A stretch of 64,000 nucleotides of DNA from Fodinibius salsisoli. GTDB taxonomy: Bacteria; Bacteroidota; Rhodothermia; Balneolales; Balneolaceae. The stretch is from the NCBI RefSeq assembly GCF_026229185.1, contig NZ_JAGGJA010000002.1, forward strand, positions 62,001 to 126,000. Direction: 5' to 3'. This document shows positions 18,233 to 29,423 of the stretch, piece by piece. The notes under the pieces were generated by a model. It ran no database searches, was not told the origin of the DNA, and saw only the letters and a list, made by a program, of their open reading frames with translations. Both the position numbers and the translations under genes were made by a program. Positions within the stretch are counted from its first letter, which is position 1; every line of letters begins with the position of its first letter.

Positions 18233-18624
18233 CCGGGCAAGGGGCATACCTATGGATAGTCTCCAGCTGTTTGAGGAATAGTAAGCCTTACCTGAAATAG
18301 TAATCTCATCAGACCTTTTTTAAAAAGGACTGATCAACTCTCTATGCTTAAAACCTGATAATCGTTGAAAAAGCAGACCAATCTCTTTCTGCATGACAGG
18401 GAGCAAACAACCACACCGTGTAAGTGATAGCACTACATGACGCCAAGCTAATTGACTATACCCAAATAGCTGCCTTCTATGGTTATTAACTTGTAGAGCG
18501 GGATGGATAACACATCCAGATGTGCATCATATAATTTTAAATTCTAAACTATTGGTATTTAGCTACTAAAAGAGCTCTTAACTCTTTCAGCAGTTTAACA
18601 TTCCAATCAAGCAATGAACTACTT
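18233..18624. other. intergenic stretch with one palindromic hairpin
   Basis: About 390 bases without a convincing gene. At 18309-18333 a near-perfect palindrome (TCAG, A, CCTTTTT, T, AAAAAGG, A, CTGA) lies 77 bases downstream of the Dph6-like gene and could act as a bidirectional terminator. I saw nothing else of note. Confidence 0.4.
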
Positions 18625-18936
18625 ATGTATAATAATTATAACACTCCTGAAGAACTCAATAATTTAACATTTTCTATATGGGATGCAGATAATCCGTATG
18701 GGCATGCTTTGTTTGCAGGCAACCTTATGGAAACATCCTACTATCTTGAAAACAACAGTATCGAATATTTGGAAGTTTCGGGTTTGGATTTACAAAATAT
18801 GGAATCATATCAACCAGTAACCGCCGAACGTTGGCTTGACTGGTATTACCTGGTGGCTTTATCTGTTCTTGAAGAAACCAGTGTGGATCAGATCAACCAA
18901 TTTTCGACAACACTGGCAACAGAGGTAGAGTGGTAG
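18625..18936 (+). CDS. hypothetical protein
   Basis: 103 residues, acidic, tyrosine- and tryptophan-rich (ERWLDWYYLVALSVLEETSVDQINQF). No signal peptide, membrane segment or known motif is seen. Codon use and the absence of long overlapping frames make it plausible as a gene. No strong Shine-Dalgarno precedes the ATG. I do not recognise the family. Confidence 0.55.
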   Translation: MYNNYNTPEELNNLTFSIWDADNPYGHALFAGNLMETSYYLENNSIEYLEVSGLDLQNMESYQPVTAERWLDWYYLVALSVLEETSVDQINQFSTTLATEVEW

Positions 18937-19048
18937 AGTAAGCTACAAGCTTTTAAAGAAAAGGCTGTCTTCAGTAACATCGTTTAGTGTTCAGCCCTTA
19001 CTTGGTTTAATTAGAAAGCATCCGTAGCACCACAAATACTCATTGGTC

Positions 19049-19348
19049 TTATCTTTTTTTAACGTGGATACTGTAAATATCACCGCCTTTGATATCTTCC
19101 TTATGATGGTGATGGAATACATTCGCGATAAATAAAAAAGCCAGAGTATAAACAAGGGCAAATAATAAACCGTCTCCAAAGCCAAAAAACATACCGATTA
19201 TGCCGGTTAAGACGGAAGCAAATGTGCCCCACATTATATTAGCCCAAAGAGGGATGCCCTCTTTTTTTATGATCATGCCAAAAGCCCAGCCTATTGCGAG
19301 CCCCAACGCGATGAACCAAAATAGTGCCGTTCCGCTGAATAAAATCAT
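19049..19348 (-). CDS. small membrane protein, YeaQ/GlsB-like
   Basis: 99 residues with three hydrophobic segments (ALFWFIALGLAIGWAFGMII, ANIMWGTFASVLTGIIGMFFGF, GLLFALVYTLAFLFIANVF). The Gly-rich packing resembles the transglycosylase-associated YeaQ/YmgE/GlsB family, usually induced in general stress. The tail is His- and Lys-rich (HHHHKED). GGGAGG lies 7 bases before the ATG, one of the best ribosome-binding sites in the window. Its place beside hemG and the stress island fits a stress role, but the family has no settled biochemical function. Confidence 0.65.
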   Translation of the reverse strand: MILFSGTALFWFIALGLAIGWAFGMIIKKEGIPLWANIMWGTFASVLTGIIGMFFGFGDGLLFALVYTLAFLFIANVFHHHHKEDIKGGDIYSIHVKKR

Positions 19349-19518
19349 AACAACCTCCCTTTTATAATTATGGGTTCTGTTATCATGATATAAAAGTATT
19401 TTCTAACTCCGTGTAAGGAAATCCCGCTTATGGATACCGGGCTTTGATAACTCTCCAAACTATTAAATAGGTCACTGTATGGTGCTAATCCTAACCTTAG
19501 CTATCCATAAAAAACATT

Positions 19519-19536
19519 CCTGTAGGGAAATTTACT
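19519..19536 (-). promoter_or_regulatory. TTTCCCTACA motif, site a
   Basis: On the minus strand this reads AGTAAATTTCCCTACAGG. Related sequences occur at 33541, 37371, 38667 and 45045. The site lies about 98 bases upstream of hemG and about 170 bases upstream of the YeaQ-like gene, in a divergent space. Confidence 0.35.
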
Positions 19537-19633
19537 ATGCTAAATACCTGTATTCCCCTTAGAATAATTGAATGAGGAACAAATGATTTTATAAACAAAT
19601 GTAATCAGGTCAATTTTAACATACTGTGTGATA

Positions 19634-20173
19634 ATGAAGCTACTGATCGTATATGGAACAACAGAAGGACAAACGCGCAAGATATGTACTTTTCTGCGGG
19701 ATGAGGCAAAGAAAGCAGGCCACGAGGTATCCCTTAATGATACTACCCGGACCGTCCTTCATCCGGATGGATTCGATGCTATCGTAGTAGGCGCATCACT
19801 ACATGCAGAAAAATACCAGTCCTCTGTAAAACATTATATCCGGGAACACAGTGAGGTTCTAAACAATATGTTAGGGGTATTTATGTCGGTAAGCCTCACC
19901 GCCGCTGCTAATGAACCCGAATCATGGGAAGAGCTCAAAACAATTACCGATGAGTTTCTCAAAGTAACGGGCTGGCAACCGGACTATGTGGAACAGGTAG
20001 CCGGGGCCCTTCGCTACTCCAAATATAATTTCTTTAAAAAATTCATCATGCGGATGATCGCCCAAAAATCAGGTGGAGATACTGATCCTTCCAAAGATTA
20101 TGAATACACCGACTGGGAACAGGTAAAAGCAATTGTAGCAAAATTGGAAAAAGATTTTATAGAACAGTCGTAG
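19634..20173 (+). CDS. hemG: menaquinone-dependent protoporphyrinogen IX dehydrogenase (HemG)
   Basis: 179 residues of long-chain flavodoxin type. LLIVYGTTEGQTRKI is the FMN phosphate loop. The C-terminal half closely follows E. coli HemG: GWQPDYVEQVAGALRYSKYNFFKKFIMRMIAQKSGGDTD and YTDWEQV. HemG oxidises protoporphyrinogen IX to protoporphyrin IX and passes electrons to quinone. A GTG six bases upstream (19628) is possible, but the ATG at 19634 gives the normal MKLLIVYG start. No other heme genes are adjacent; the neighbours are stress genes. Confidence 0.9.
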   Translation: MKLLIVYGTTEGQTRKICTFLRDEAKKAGHEVSLNDTTRTVLHPDGFDAIVVGASLHAEKYQSSVKHYIREHSEVLNNMLGVFMSVSLTAAANEPESWEELKTITDEFLKVTGWQPDYVEQVAGALRYSKYNFFKKFIMRMIAQKSGGDTDPSKDYEYTDWEQVKAIVAKLEKDFIEQS

Positions 20174-20484
20174 TTTCATAACATTTATCCCCCCTGATAT
20201 CCGATAGCATCTAACAAAATACCTCAATGAACTTGCTTCCCTGCGAACACCCCAACCCAAACCTCAATATTGATATACCGGGCTTTCACAGAATAAATAT
20301 TATCTGCTCATTTCTTCTATAAAAAAATCGCTTATATCTCTTACGTTAAGGCCAATATTCACAACTGCTTAATGCGCAGACTTTGTCTGTCATCTAACAA
20401 TTTGTTATTATAGAATTACTTACCCATTAAAACATATCTGCAGAAACGGTTATTCCCAATAATCGTTACTCCAAAAGGGAGGAA
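20174..20484. other. intergenic stretch with a hairpin in the downstream leader
   Basis: About 310 AT-rich bases without a gene. AACGGTTATT-CCC-AATAATCGTT at 20445-20467 forms a 10-bp stem with one G-T pair, 17 bases before the next ATG and just before the GGGAGG ribosome-binding site (20477-20482). It could modulate translation of the following, frameshifted gene. Confidence 0.4.
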
Positions 20485-20864
20485 ATGATGACTGAAGATA
20501 TGGAGGATAAGCACGTTTTGGTTGATGATTTGCTCAAATTGCTGAAGCGGTTGCATTTTTCTGATATTCACATAAAATATCACGCCGAATATCCCGACCC
20601 CCGCTCGATCAATGCTAATAATGGCTTCCAATACATTCCAGCACTGATGGCCCAAAAAACGGGAGGAATTATTTTTTTGAAGTTGTGTCGGTCAACAAAC
20701 TGAAATCAGATTATATCCATGAAAAGATACAGGCCATAAACCATCATATTGATGGTTCGAATAATGCCGACCTTATCTTGGTTGCTAAATATGGTCAAAA
20801 AGAAAAAGTCATAGCATGGTGCAAGAAAAATGACGTAGATCCCATTCACATTTGGGAATTTTAA
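20485..20864 (+). pseudogene. small gene broken by a -1 frameshift in a T run
   Basis: The first frame (from ATG at 20485, after GGGAGG) runs 72 residues to a stop at 20701. The second frame takes over at the T7 run near 20672-20678 (EVVSVNKLKSDYIHEKIQ...) and continues to 20864, ending DVDPIHIWEF. One additional T would fuse them into a protein of about 125 residues. The joined sequence, with IPALMAQKTGGIIFFEVV, looks like a small nuclease-type or restriction-fold protein, but I assign no function. It may be a real pseudogene, a slippage site or a sequencing error. Confidence 0.65.
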
Positions 20865-20940
20865 TTAAAGAATGAATTGTACCTAACATCAATCCGGGCA
20901 GCAGGAAGATAACAGCTTAGCTTACCTGCTAACGTTTGGT

Positions 20941-22774
20941 ATGGATAATAATTTCTTTCATACTTCCATCTCTCACCACATTTGGGATACCAAATACCGG
21001 TATCGTAAAGATGGGGAAATCGTAGATCAAACACCGGATGACACCTGGCGCCGCATAGCACACGCCTTAGCTTCCATTGAGAAAGAGGACGCTGCCTATT
21101 GGGAACAAGCATTTTATAATGTATTAAGCAATTTGCAATTTCTGCCCGGGGGACGAATTATTGCCGGGGCCGGTACCGATCATAAGGTTACGCTTTTCAA
21201 CTGCTTTGTGATGGGCATGATTCAGGATAGCATTCCCTCTATTTTTGAAAATCTCAAAGAAGGCGCGCTGACGATGCAGCAAGGAGGAGGAATTGGATAC
21301 GACTTTTCCACACTTCGACCGGAGGGCTCCCTTGCTAAAAGTAGTAATAATGTTTCATCCGGTCCGGTTTCGTTCATGAAGATATGGGACACCATGTGTG
21401 CTACTATGCTCTCTATCGGTGCCCGTCGAGGCGCTATGATGGCAACTCTGCGGTGTGACCATCCCGATATTATGGCGTTTGTAACGGCCAAACAAACCCC
21501 CGAAACCTTAAAGAACTTTAACCTCTCCGTAATGGCTTCTGATTCTTTCATGGAAGCCGTTAACAAGGATACCGACTGGCCGCTGGTATTTCCCGCTAAA
21601 GAACTAAGCAGCAAAACCTCTTCGCATGACCGTATCATACACCGCCAATGGAGTGGAACCGATGGCCCCATCCCCTGTAAAGTTGTCGATACCATCAGGG
21701 CCCGGGCATTGTGGAAAGCCATCATGAATTCGACTTATAATTATGCTGAACCAGGCATACTATTCATTGATCGTATTAACGAACAGAATAACCTCAGCTA
21801 TTACGAGCAGATATCGGCTACCAACCCGTGTGGAGAAGTCCCGCTTCCTCCCTATGGAGCCTGCAACCTTGGTTCTCTCAATTTAACTCAATTTGTACGA
21901 CATCCCTTTTCGAATAACGCTAAAATGAATATGGAAGAACTTCGTAAAACGGTACAGATAGCTGTTCGTTTGCTGGATAACGTAATTGATGCTTCACAGT
22001 TCCCCCTGAATAAACAACAAGTACAAGCACAGGATAGCCGGCGCATTGGCCTTGGAATAATGGGACTGGCTGATACGCTCATCATGTTGGGGCTGCATTA
22101 TGGAAGTGCTGAGGGTCGCCAGACAGCCGCAACAATTATGAAAACAATTTGTCACACCGCCTACCCCACTTCCGTTTGATCTTGCCAAAGAAAAAAATGC
22201 TTTTCCCCTGTTTCAAAAGGAGGCCTACCTCGATCAGCCCTTCATTAATCGACTTCCTGTGAACATTCGCGAAGAAATAGCAACCCACGGAATTCGGAAC
22301 AGTCATCTGCTTTCCATCGCCCCCACAGGCAGCATCAGCATACTGGCCAATAATATTTCGGGCGGCCTGGAGCCGGCTTTTGATTTCACCTATAACCGAA
22401 AAGTGCTGAATGCCGACGGAACCAGGACAACCCATACGGTCGTTGATTATGCCTACCAGCTGTGGAAGAATAAATATAAATCTGAAACACCCTTGCCGGA
22501 TTATTTTGTCAACGCAAATCAGCTTTCCCCCGGAGAGCATCTTAAGATGCAGGCAGCCCTTCAGCCTTATGTGGATCATTCTATCTCTAAGACCATCAAC
22601 ATTCCGGAAAACTTCTCCTTTGAAGCCTTTGAAAATGTATATCAGTCAGCTTATAACAAAGGACTGAAAGGATGCACGACCTTTCGCCCAAACCCCGTGA
22701 CTGGGGCCATTCTCGAGCAGTCTGACCAAGGCGCTCAAGTGCATTGCTGTACCCTGGACCGGGAAGCAGACTGA
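20941..22774 (+). pseudogene. nrdJ: class II (B12-dependent) ribonucleotide reductase, frameshifted
   Basis: Frame 1 covers residues 1-412 (to 22179) and frame 2 the remainder to 22774. Removing one T from TTT at 22175-22177 gives a continuous protein of 610 residues reading ...AYPTSVDLAKEKNAFPLF..., exactly the family consensus at that point. Class II features are present: FLPGGRIIAGAGT, LFNCFVMG (active-site Cys), NPCGEVPLPPYGACNLGS (radical/catalytic loop) and SIAPTGSISILA. The C-terminus GCTTFRPNPVTGA...CCTLDREAD is normal. The enzyme would reduce ribonucleotides using adenosylcobalamin, independently of oxygen. Either it is inactivated or the read is in error. The gene is convergent with atpG, 11 bases away. 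Confidence 0.85.
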
Positions 22775-22785
22775 TGGTATTACCC

Positions 22786-23658
22786 TTATTTAATTGCTTC
22801 GAAGCCCGCCATGATGTCCAGCAGTTCATCGGTAATAGTAGACTGGCGTTCATTCCTGAAGGCCTGTTGGAGTTGTTCCAGCCGCTCCTCAATCTTTTGT
22901 TCAGCCCGTTGCATCGCTGACAAGCGGCCGCTATACTCCGCAGCCAGCGACTCGGCAATGCCGCGAAACAGGGAAACAAACAGGTACTGCCGCAGCAGAG
23001 CCATAAACAAAGTATGGGAATCGTCCCCATACTGGGGCAGATTGTTCGTTGGCCAAGGCTGTTGCATCAGGTGTTCGAGCCATGCTGTATTGAGCGGCAA
23101 CAGATGCTGTGTACGTGGCATAAAGCCTTTCCTGGGAACCGGCTTATTATGAAGAATCCGTACCGAACGTATTTGCTGGTCCATCCATTGCTCCATTCCT
23201 GAAAGCAACTCAAGCACCAAGGCATTTATTCCGTTTACAGAGCCCGGCATCTCAAACGTACGGTCGATAATCAACTCTTGTTGCTGCAGGTATCCGGCCA
23301 GCCGCTCTCCTAACACATAGATACGGACATCCGACCATTTTTCATTTCTTATTTGTTCAAGGGTGTAAGAAGATATTGTTTCGTCAAAGGGACCGCAGAG
23401 GGCCTGGCCCGCCCCCATGATAATGAGCCCAACCTTTTCTTGTGAGTCTTCTTGTATAAAGGGCTTGGCTTCACTGAACGCTTTTTGCAATACAACTTGC
23501 AATCCCCTTTCAAGCGTATCGTAATATTCACTAAGAGACTCTACAGCCTGCTCAAATTGATGAATGCCTACTGCAGCCATTACTTTCATAGTACGAACAA
23601 TAGACTGCAGGTCTTCTGCACTTCTTATCTTTCGTTGTAGCTTCTCCAGTTTTTGCAT
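22786..23658 (-). CDS. atpG: N-ATPase subunit gamma
   Basis: 290 residues, last gene of the N-type ATPase operon. LEKLQRKIRSAEDLQSIVRTMKVMA at the start and the C-terminal RNERQSTITDELLDIMAGFEAI helix are the two coiled-coil strands of the gamma rotor shaft. The middle is divergent from F-type gamma, as usual in N-ATPases. Gamma rotates inside the alpha3beta3 head and couples it to the c-ring. It starts 4 bases downstream of the atpA stop. Confidence 0.9.
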   Translation of the reverse strand: MQKLEKLQRKIRSAEDLQSIVRTMKVMAAVGIHQFEQAVESLSEYYDTLERGLQVVLQKAFSEAKPFIQEDSQEKVGLIIMGAGQALCGPFDETISSYTLEQIRNEKWSDVRIYVLGERLAGYLQQQELIIDRTFEMPGSVNGINALVLELLSGMEQWMDQQIRSVRILHNKPVPRKGFMPRTQHLLPLNTAWLEHLMQQPWPTNNLPQYGDDSHTLFMALLRQYLFVSLFRGIAESLAAEYSGRLSAMQRAEQKIEERLEQLQQAFRNERQSTITDELLDIMAGFEAIK

Positions 23659-23662
23659 AACC

Positions 23663-25204
23663 TTACTTTTCCTTTATTGATGCGATGGCTTCTTCAGCAA
23701 TCTGTAGTAGCTGCCAGCGGCTCTCATCACTGAGTATTGTATTCCAATCAATAGCTTTTTTGAGGTCATCTGCCTGCTCTTTGATCGCTTTTTGTATACT
23801 TTCTTTGGCTTGCTCAACCTTTTCCAATGGTGTATCATCCAGCTGCCCAGATGTTACGGCCAACAACAACACAATCTGCTCGTCAATCTGAAGAGGGGCG
23901 AACTGGGGTTGTTTTAAAATCTCACGGATCAGCTTTCCGCGTTCCAGAACCATACGCGTCTGTTCGTCAAGACGAGCGCTAAAACGTGAAAAAGCCTCCA
24001 GCTCTTCGAATTGAGCATATGCCAGGCGCAGTTTTTTTGTTACGGATCGGTAGGCCGCCCGTTGAGCAGCTCCCCCGACTCTCGAAACCGATTTACCCGG
24101 ATCAATGGCAGGGAGTATATCCTTTCTAAACAATTCCGGTGACAGATATAGCTGGCCATCCGTAATTGAAATAAGATTTGTGGGTATGAAAGCCGAAATA
24201 TTTTGTGCCTGTGTTTCGATAATCGGAAGTGCAGTCAGAGAGCCTCCGCCAAATTCAGGCTTTAACCGGGTTGAACGTTCAAGTAATCGTGAATGAATGT
24301 AAAAAATATCACCCGGATAGGCCTCCCGTCCCGGTGGACGCCTAAGAAGCAGTGCCAACTCTCGATAGGCCCGGGCATGCCACGTCAGGTCATCATACAC
24401 AATAAGCACATCGCGGCCTTGCTCCATAAAATATTCTGCCATACTGGTCGCAGCATACGGAGCAATATATTGTAAGCCAACCGGGTCTTCACTGCTTGCC
24501 GATACGACTATGGAGTACTCCATAGCCCCATACTCACGTAAATCGGCAATAAGGCGGGCTACAGCCGCCTTCTGCTTACCTATCGCACAGTAGATACAAA
24601 TCACTTCCTTGTCGTGTTGGTTGATTATGGTATCCACGGCGATGGCCGTTTTACCGGTCTGACGATCACCGAAAATTAGCTCCCGCTGCCCCCGGCCTAT
24701 TGGGAAAAGAGCGTCCACAATTTTTATACCTGTCTGCAGCGGGGTTTCCACAGGCGCCCGGTGGATGATCGGTGGCGCCGGACGTTCTACCGGCATCCGT
24801 TCATCAGTATATAACGCTTTGCTGCTGTCAAGCGGGCGTCCCATAGCATCAACAACACGACCCAACAGTGGCTCGCCGACCGGCACACTTAGAATATTAC
24901 CGGAGCGATACACCTGGGCCCCGGCCTCAACTTTTTCTTCTTCATCCAGTAGTATAATACCGACTTCCCGGGCATCAAGATTATAAACTATCCCGGGCGT
25001 ATTCCCGCGCCCCGAAGAAACATATACCAGCTCTTCTGTTCCCACTTCAGGCAATCCATTGGCATGGACAAAGCCCTCGCCCACGGATGTAACGGTCCCA
25101 AATTCCCTGAGACGAAGTTTGGGCTTCTCTCCCACTACCTCCTGAAGCAGACCCAGCGATTTGTCAATCAGCTGTAAAAGGGAGTCGTTATTCATTTTGT
25201 TCAT
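23663..25204 (-). CDS. atpA: N-ATPase subunit alpha
   Basis: 513 residues. Walker A is GDRQTGKT (about residue 168-175) followed by AVDTIINQ. The signatures [19 protein letters not shown] and [21 protein letters not shown] are standard alpha-subunit motifs. It forms the noncatalytic nucleotide-binding part of the alpha3beta3 head. The start overlaps the atpF stop by 4 bases. N-ATPase alpha subunits are divergent from housekeeping F-type; the operon order confirms the assignment. Confidence 0.95.
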   Translation of the reverse strand: MNKMNNDSLLQLIDKSLGLLQEVVGEKPKLRLREFGTVTSVGEGFVHANGLPEVGTEELVYVSSGRGNTPGIVYNLDAREVGIILLDEEEKVEAGAQVYRSGNILSVPVGEPLLGRVVDAMGRPLDSSKALYTDERMPVERPAPPIIHRAPVETPLQTGIKIVDALFPIGRGQRELIFGDRQTGKTAIAVDTIINQHDKEVICIYCAIGKQKAAVARLIADLREYGAMEYSIVVSASSEDPVGLQYIAPYAATSMAEYFMEQGRDVLIVYDDLTWHARAYRELALLLRRPPGREAYPGDIFYIHSRLLERSTRLKPEFGGGSLTALPIIETQAQNISAFIPTNLISITDGQLYLSPELFRKDILPAIDPGKSVSRVGGAAQRAAYRSVTKKLRLAYAQFEELEAFSRFSARLDEQTRMVLERGKLIREILKQPQFAPLQIDEQIVLLLAVTSGQLDDTPLEKVEQAKESIQKAIKEQADDLKKAIDWNTILSDESRWQLLQIAEEAIASIKEK

Positions 25205-25968
25205 TGTTTCAGTGATACTTCACTTACGTCAAAAATAGCCTTAAGATGCGATCGCAATTCATCCATATAGGTTTTCATGCTCCATCCCAACTTCCATCCT
25301 CCAGATCGTATCTCGATACCAAAACCCAACTCTGGCATGATCTTAAAATTGCAGGTAACCTTCTCCGAAAATACCCTTTGGATGATATCATCAATTTCTC
25401 TCCTGCCCTTTTCATCCACAGGAAACGCCGTAATCACTTCAATACTCCCATTGGCCGATACTTGGATTCGTTCTTTTTCTGCAGGATCCATCTTCTTTAA
25501 CTTTTCGACGCATCTTTCCAATGCTTGCTGTTCCAGCGACTGATTAGCCAGTTCTGTCACGATGGTTTCTGCGATATCAATAATGTTATCTATTGACCGT
25601 TTCTCTATCTCTTTAAGAAAGGTCTCCTGCTCTGTTTCCATCTTTCTCAGCCATTTCGCTTGTGTCTGTTCTACTTCGGTACGGGCCGATTCTAACAGCT
25701 CCTTCCGATAGGTCTCGGCCTCTTGCCTGGCTTTTTCGGTCCATTCATCCTTCTGTTCTTCAAACTGGTTTAATTTATCCTGGTAGGCTGCTGCTTTTTC
25801 TTCTGCTTCCAGAAGTTTAAGACGGGCTTCCTCCAGGCGGGAAGTAATTTCTTCCTCTCTGTTTTTCATGACGTTCAGCACAGGCCCATACAGGAACTTC
25901 CGCAAGAGCAGAAGCAGTATCAGGAAATTGATAATCTGGGCCGAAAATGTGAACCAATCGATCTGCAC
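25201..25968 (-). CDS. atpF: N-ATPase subunit b
   Basis: 255 residues, longer than F-type b. One N-terminal membrane segment ([23 protein letters not shown]) is followed by a long charged coiled coil (about 30-150) and a folded C-terminal part. That part probably replaces delta, since N-ATPase operons lack atpH. The start is GTG at 25968 with GGAGG six bases upstream, the clearest Shine-Dalgarno of the operon. It forms the stator linking a to the alpha3beta3 head. Confidence 0.93.
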   Translation of the reverse strand: MQIDWFTFSAQIINFLILLLLLRKFLYGPVLNVMKNREEEITSRLEEARLKLLEAEEKAAAYQDKLNQFEEQKDEWTEKARQEAETYRKELLESARTEVEQTQAKWLRKMETEQETFLKEIEKRSIDNIIDIAETIVTELANQSLEQQALERCVEKLKKMDPAEKERIQVSANGSIEVITAFPVDEKGRREIDDIIQRVFSEKVTCNFKIMPELGFGIEIRSGGWKLGWSMKTYMDELRSHLKAIFDVSEVSLKQ

Positions 25969-25969
25969 G

Positions 25970-26239
25970 TTAACCTCCTATTACGAAATCCCAAAAAGGG
26001 TTGGCAAAAATGATGATCAATGCTACGACAAAGCAGTATATAGCGGTTGATTCTACCATAGCAAGGCCGACGAACAAGGTGCGCGTAATGGTCGGGGTTT
26101 CATCGGGTTGCTGAGCTATGGCCAACAGAGCCTGGGCCAGCGCGCGGCCTTCACCGAGAGCCGGGGCGATGGATCCCAGAGCAATGGTCAACCCTGCAGT
26201 GATGATAGATACCATTCCGATGATGCTTATACTGTCCAT
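25970..26239 (-). CDS. atpE: N-ATPase subunit c with Na+-type ligand set
   Basis: 89 residues forming two helices. Helix 1 contains GSIAPALGEGRALAQAL with a carboxylate (Glu30). Helix 2 contains MVESTAIYCF with Glu63, Ser64/Thr65 and Tyr68. A Glu followed by Ser/Thr, with a second helix-1 Glu, is the pattern described for Na+-binding c subunits of N-ATPases. The ring should therefore translocate Na+ rather than H+, although sequence alone cannot prove it. Confidence 0.95.
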   Translation of the reverse strand: MDSISIIGMVSIITAGLTIALGSIAPALGEGRALAQALLAIAQQPDETPTITRTLFVGLAMVESTAIYCFVVALIIIFANPFWDFVIGG

Positions 26240-26269
26240 GGTTGTTATATTAATTTTATGATTATCATA

Positions 26270-26962
26270 TTATGTAATTGAGGCTGAGGTACTACCGTTA
26301 TGGATGCCTGCGGCCGAAGCGATATAAACCAGGGCCAGGATAGCAAAGACATATGCTTGTATGACCCCAATCAGTAGTCCAAAGGCCTGCATCAGGACCG
26401 GAAAAAGGAGTGGACTCAGGCTGAGCAGAATGGCAACAATCAGGCTTCCACTCATGATGTTCCCGAATAGACGTATAGCCAATGCCAGCGTCCGCGAGAA
26501 TTCACCAATGATGTTAAAGGGCAGCATCAGAGGCGTAGGCTGCAGGTAATAACGAAAATAGTTTCGGGCTCCCCTCGTCATCACCCCAAAAACAGGAACC
26601 GCAACAAATACACAAGAAGCCAGGGCCGCTGTGGTCGACAAAGAGGCTGTTGGCGAATATGCCCCGGGGACGACACCTATCACATTTGATATCACGATAA
26701 ACAGAAAGAGCGTACTGATGAACGGAAAATATTTGTCGGCCTTTTCTTGGGTAGCTTCCTCAATCTGCTGCTTGATAATCACAACAAGAGACTCCAACAA
26801 GGCCTGCCAGCGTGACATTTTTCTGCCCGGCGTCAGATCCCGTTTTAATAGCCATGCCCCGGCTACCAACAGAAGCATAATCAGCCATGAAAACAGAAGC
26901 GTCGCATTCAGCTTAAAAAAGCCCCACTCCCAATAGATAATTTGGTCGATGTTAATTTCCAT
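26270..26962 (-). CDS. atpB: N-ATPase subunit a
   Basis: 230 residues, about five to six membrane helices. FSRTLALAIRLFGNIMSGSL carries the essential Arg in the a-subunit ion channel, and LIGVIQAYVFAILALVYIASA is the last helix with the conserved Gln. It provides the half-channels by which ions reach the c-ring. It lies 5 bases downstream of atpR and about 30 bases upstream of atpE. Confidence 0.95.
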   Translation of the reverse strand: MEINIDQIIYWEWGFFKLNATLLFSWLIMLLLVAGAWLLKRDLTPGRKMSRWQALLESLVVIIKQQIEEATQEKADKYFPFISTLFLFIVISNVIGVVPGAYSPTASLSTTAALASCVFVAVPVFGVMTRGARNYFRYYLQPTPLMLPFNIIGEFSRTLALAIRLFGNIMSGSLIVAILLSLSPLLFPVLMQAFGLLIGVIQAYVFAILALVYIASAAGIHNGSTSASIT

Positions 26963-26967
26963 GACAG

Positions 26968-27255
26968 TTATTCATATATGATGTTTGCTGGCTTTCCTAT
27001 TTTATGGATAATCATCTGCCGGGTAAGCAGAAACGTCAAAAATGCCAGTATTAGGTATGACCAGTGCAATAGCACCAACAGGTAGAAACCAAACAGCACA
27101 AGCGAGATACGTATAACAAAGCTGCAAAAGACCAACAGGTAAGGCCGACCTTTGCCAGTTATTTTCTTGACGGTGTACCATAAACCCATAAAGTAGATGG
27201 TTCCAAGCAACAACCCTGCAATTAGTGAGATTAGTATATAGTATGATGTATCCAT
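26968..27255 (-). CDS. atpR: N-ATPase subunit AtpR
   Basis: 95 residues with three hydrophobic helices (ISLIAGLLLGTIYFMGLWYTV, LLVFCSFVIRISLVLFGFYLLVL, YLILAFLTFLLTRQMII). The Arg in helix 2 (FVIRIS) is the residue discussed in AtpR as a partner for the c-ring carboxylates. A longer frame begins at 27345 inside atpQ, but the ATG at 27255, after AAGGGTAAGG, gives the usual AtpR N-terminus. AtpR is diagnostic of N-ATPases. Confidence 0.88.
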   Translation of the reverse strand: MDTSYYILISLIAGLLLGTIYFMGLWYTVKKITGKGRPYLLVFCSFVIRISLVLFGFYLLVLLHWSYLILAFLTFLLTRQMIIHKIGKPANIIYE

Positions 27256-27260
27256 ATTCC

Positions 27261-27560
27261 TTACCCTTCTGATTCTCGTTTTATCCAATACCAGGCATTC
27301 ATGCAGCCTAAGCAGATGCCGATAACCAACATCATCAATGTCCATGAATACTTGCTTTCATACGTACCATCAATCCATATACCCAGAAGCAGCAGCAGTA
27401 GTGTGGGAGTAGCAACGGACCAGCCGACCAGCCCAAACATCCCCAGCCCATGCCAAAGTCCTTTGCGCTTTTCTTTTTGGCTACGAATTTTACGCAAAGA
27501 TTTTTCCCGGATCTCTTCAGCAAACTCTTCGGGTTTATGTTCCTCATTAGCAGTACTCAT
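27261..27560 (-). CDS. atpQ: N-ATPase subunit AtpQ (AtpI-like)
   Basis: 99 residues. A charged N-terminus is followed by two hydrophobic segments (GLVGWSVATPTLLLLLLGIWIDG and SWTLMMLVIGICLGCMNAWYWI). This matches AtpQ/AtpI, a two-helix protein proposed to help assemble the c-ring or carry Mg2+. Its place between atpC and atpR matches the canonical N-ATPase order. Confidence 0.88.
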   Translation of the reverse strand: MSTANEEHKPEEFAEEIREKSLRKIRSQKEKRKGLWHGLGMFGLVGWSVATPTLLLLLLGIWIDGTYESKYSWTLMMLVIGICLGCMNAWYWIKRESEG

Positions 27561-27573
27561 CGGCCCCTTACCT

Positions 27574-29423
<1,850 letters not shown>

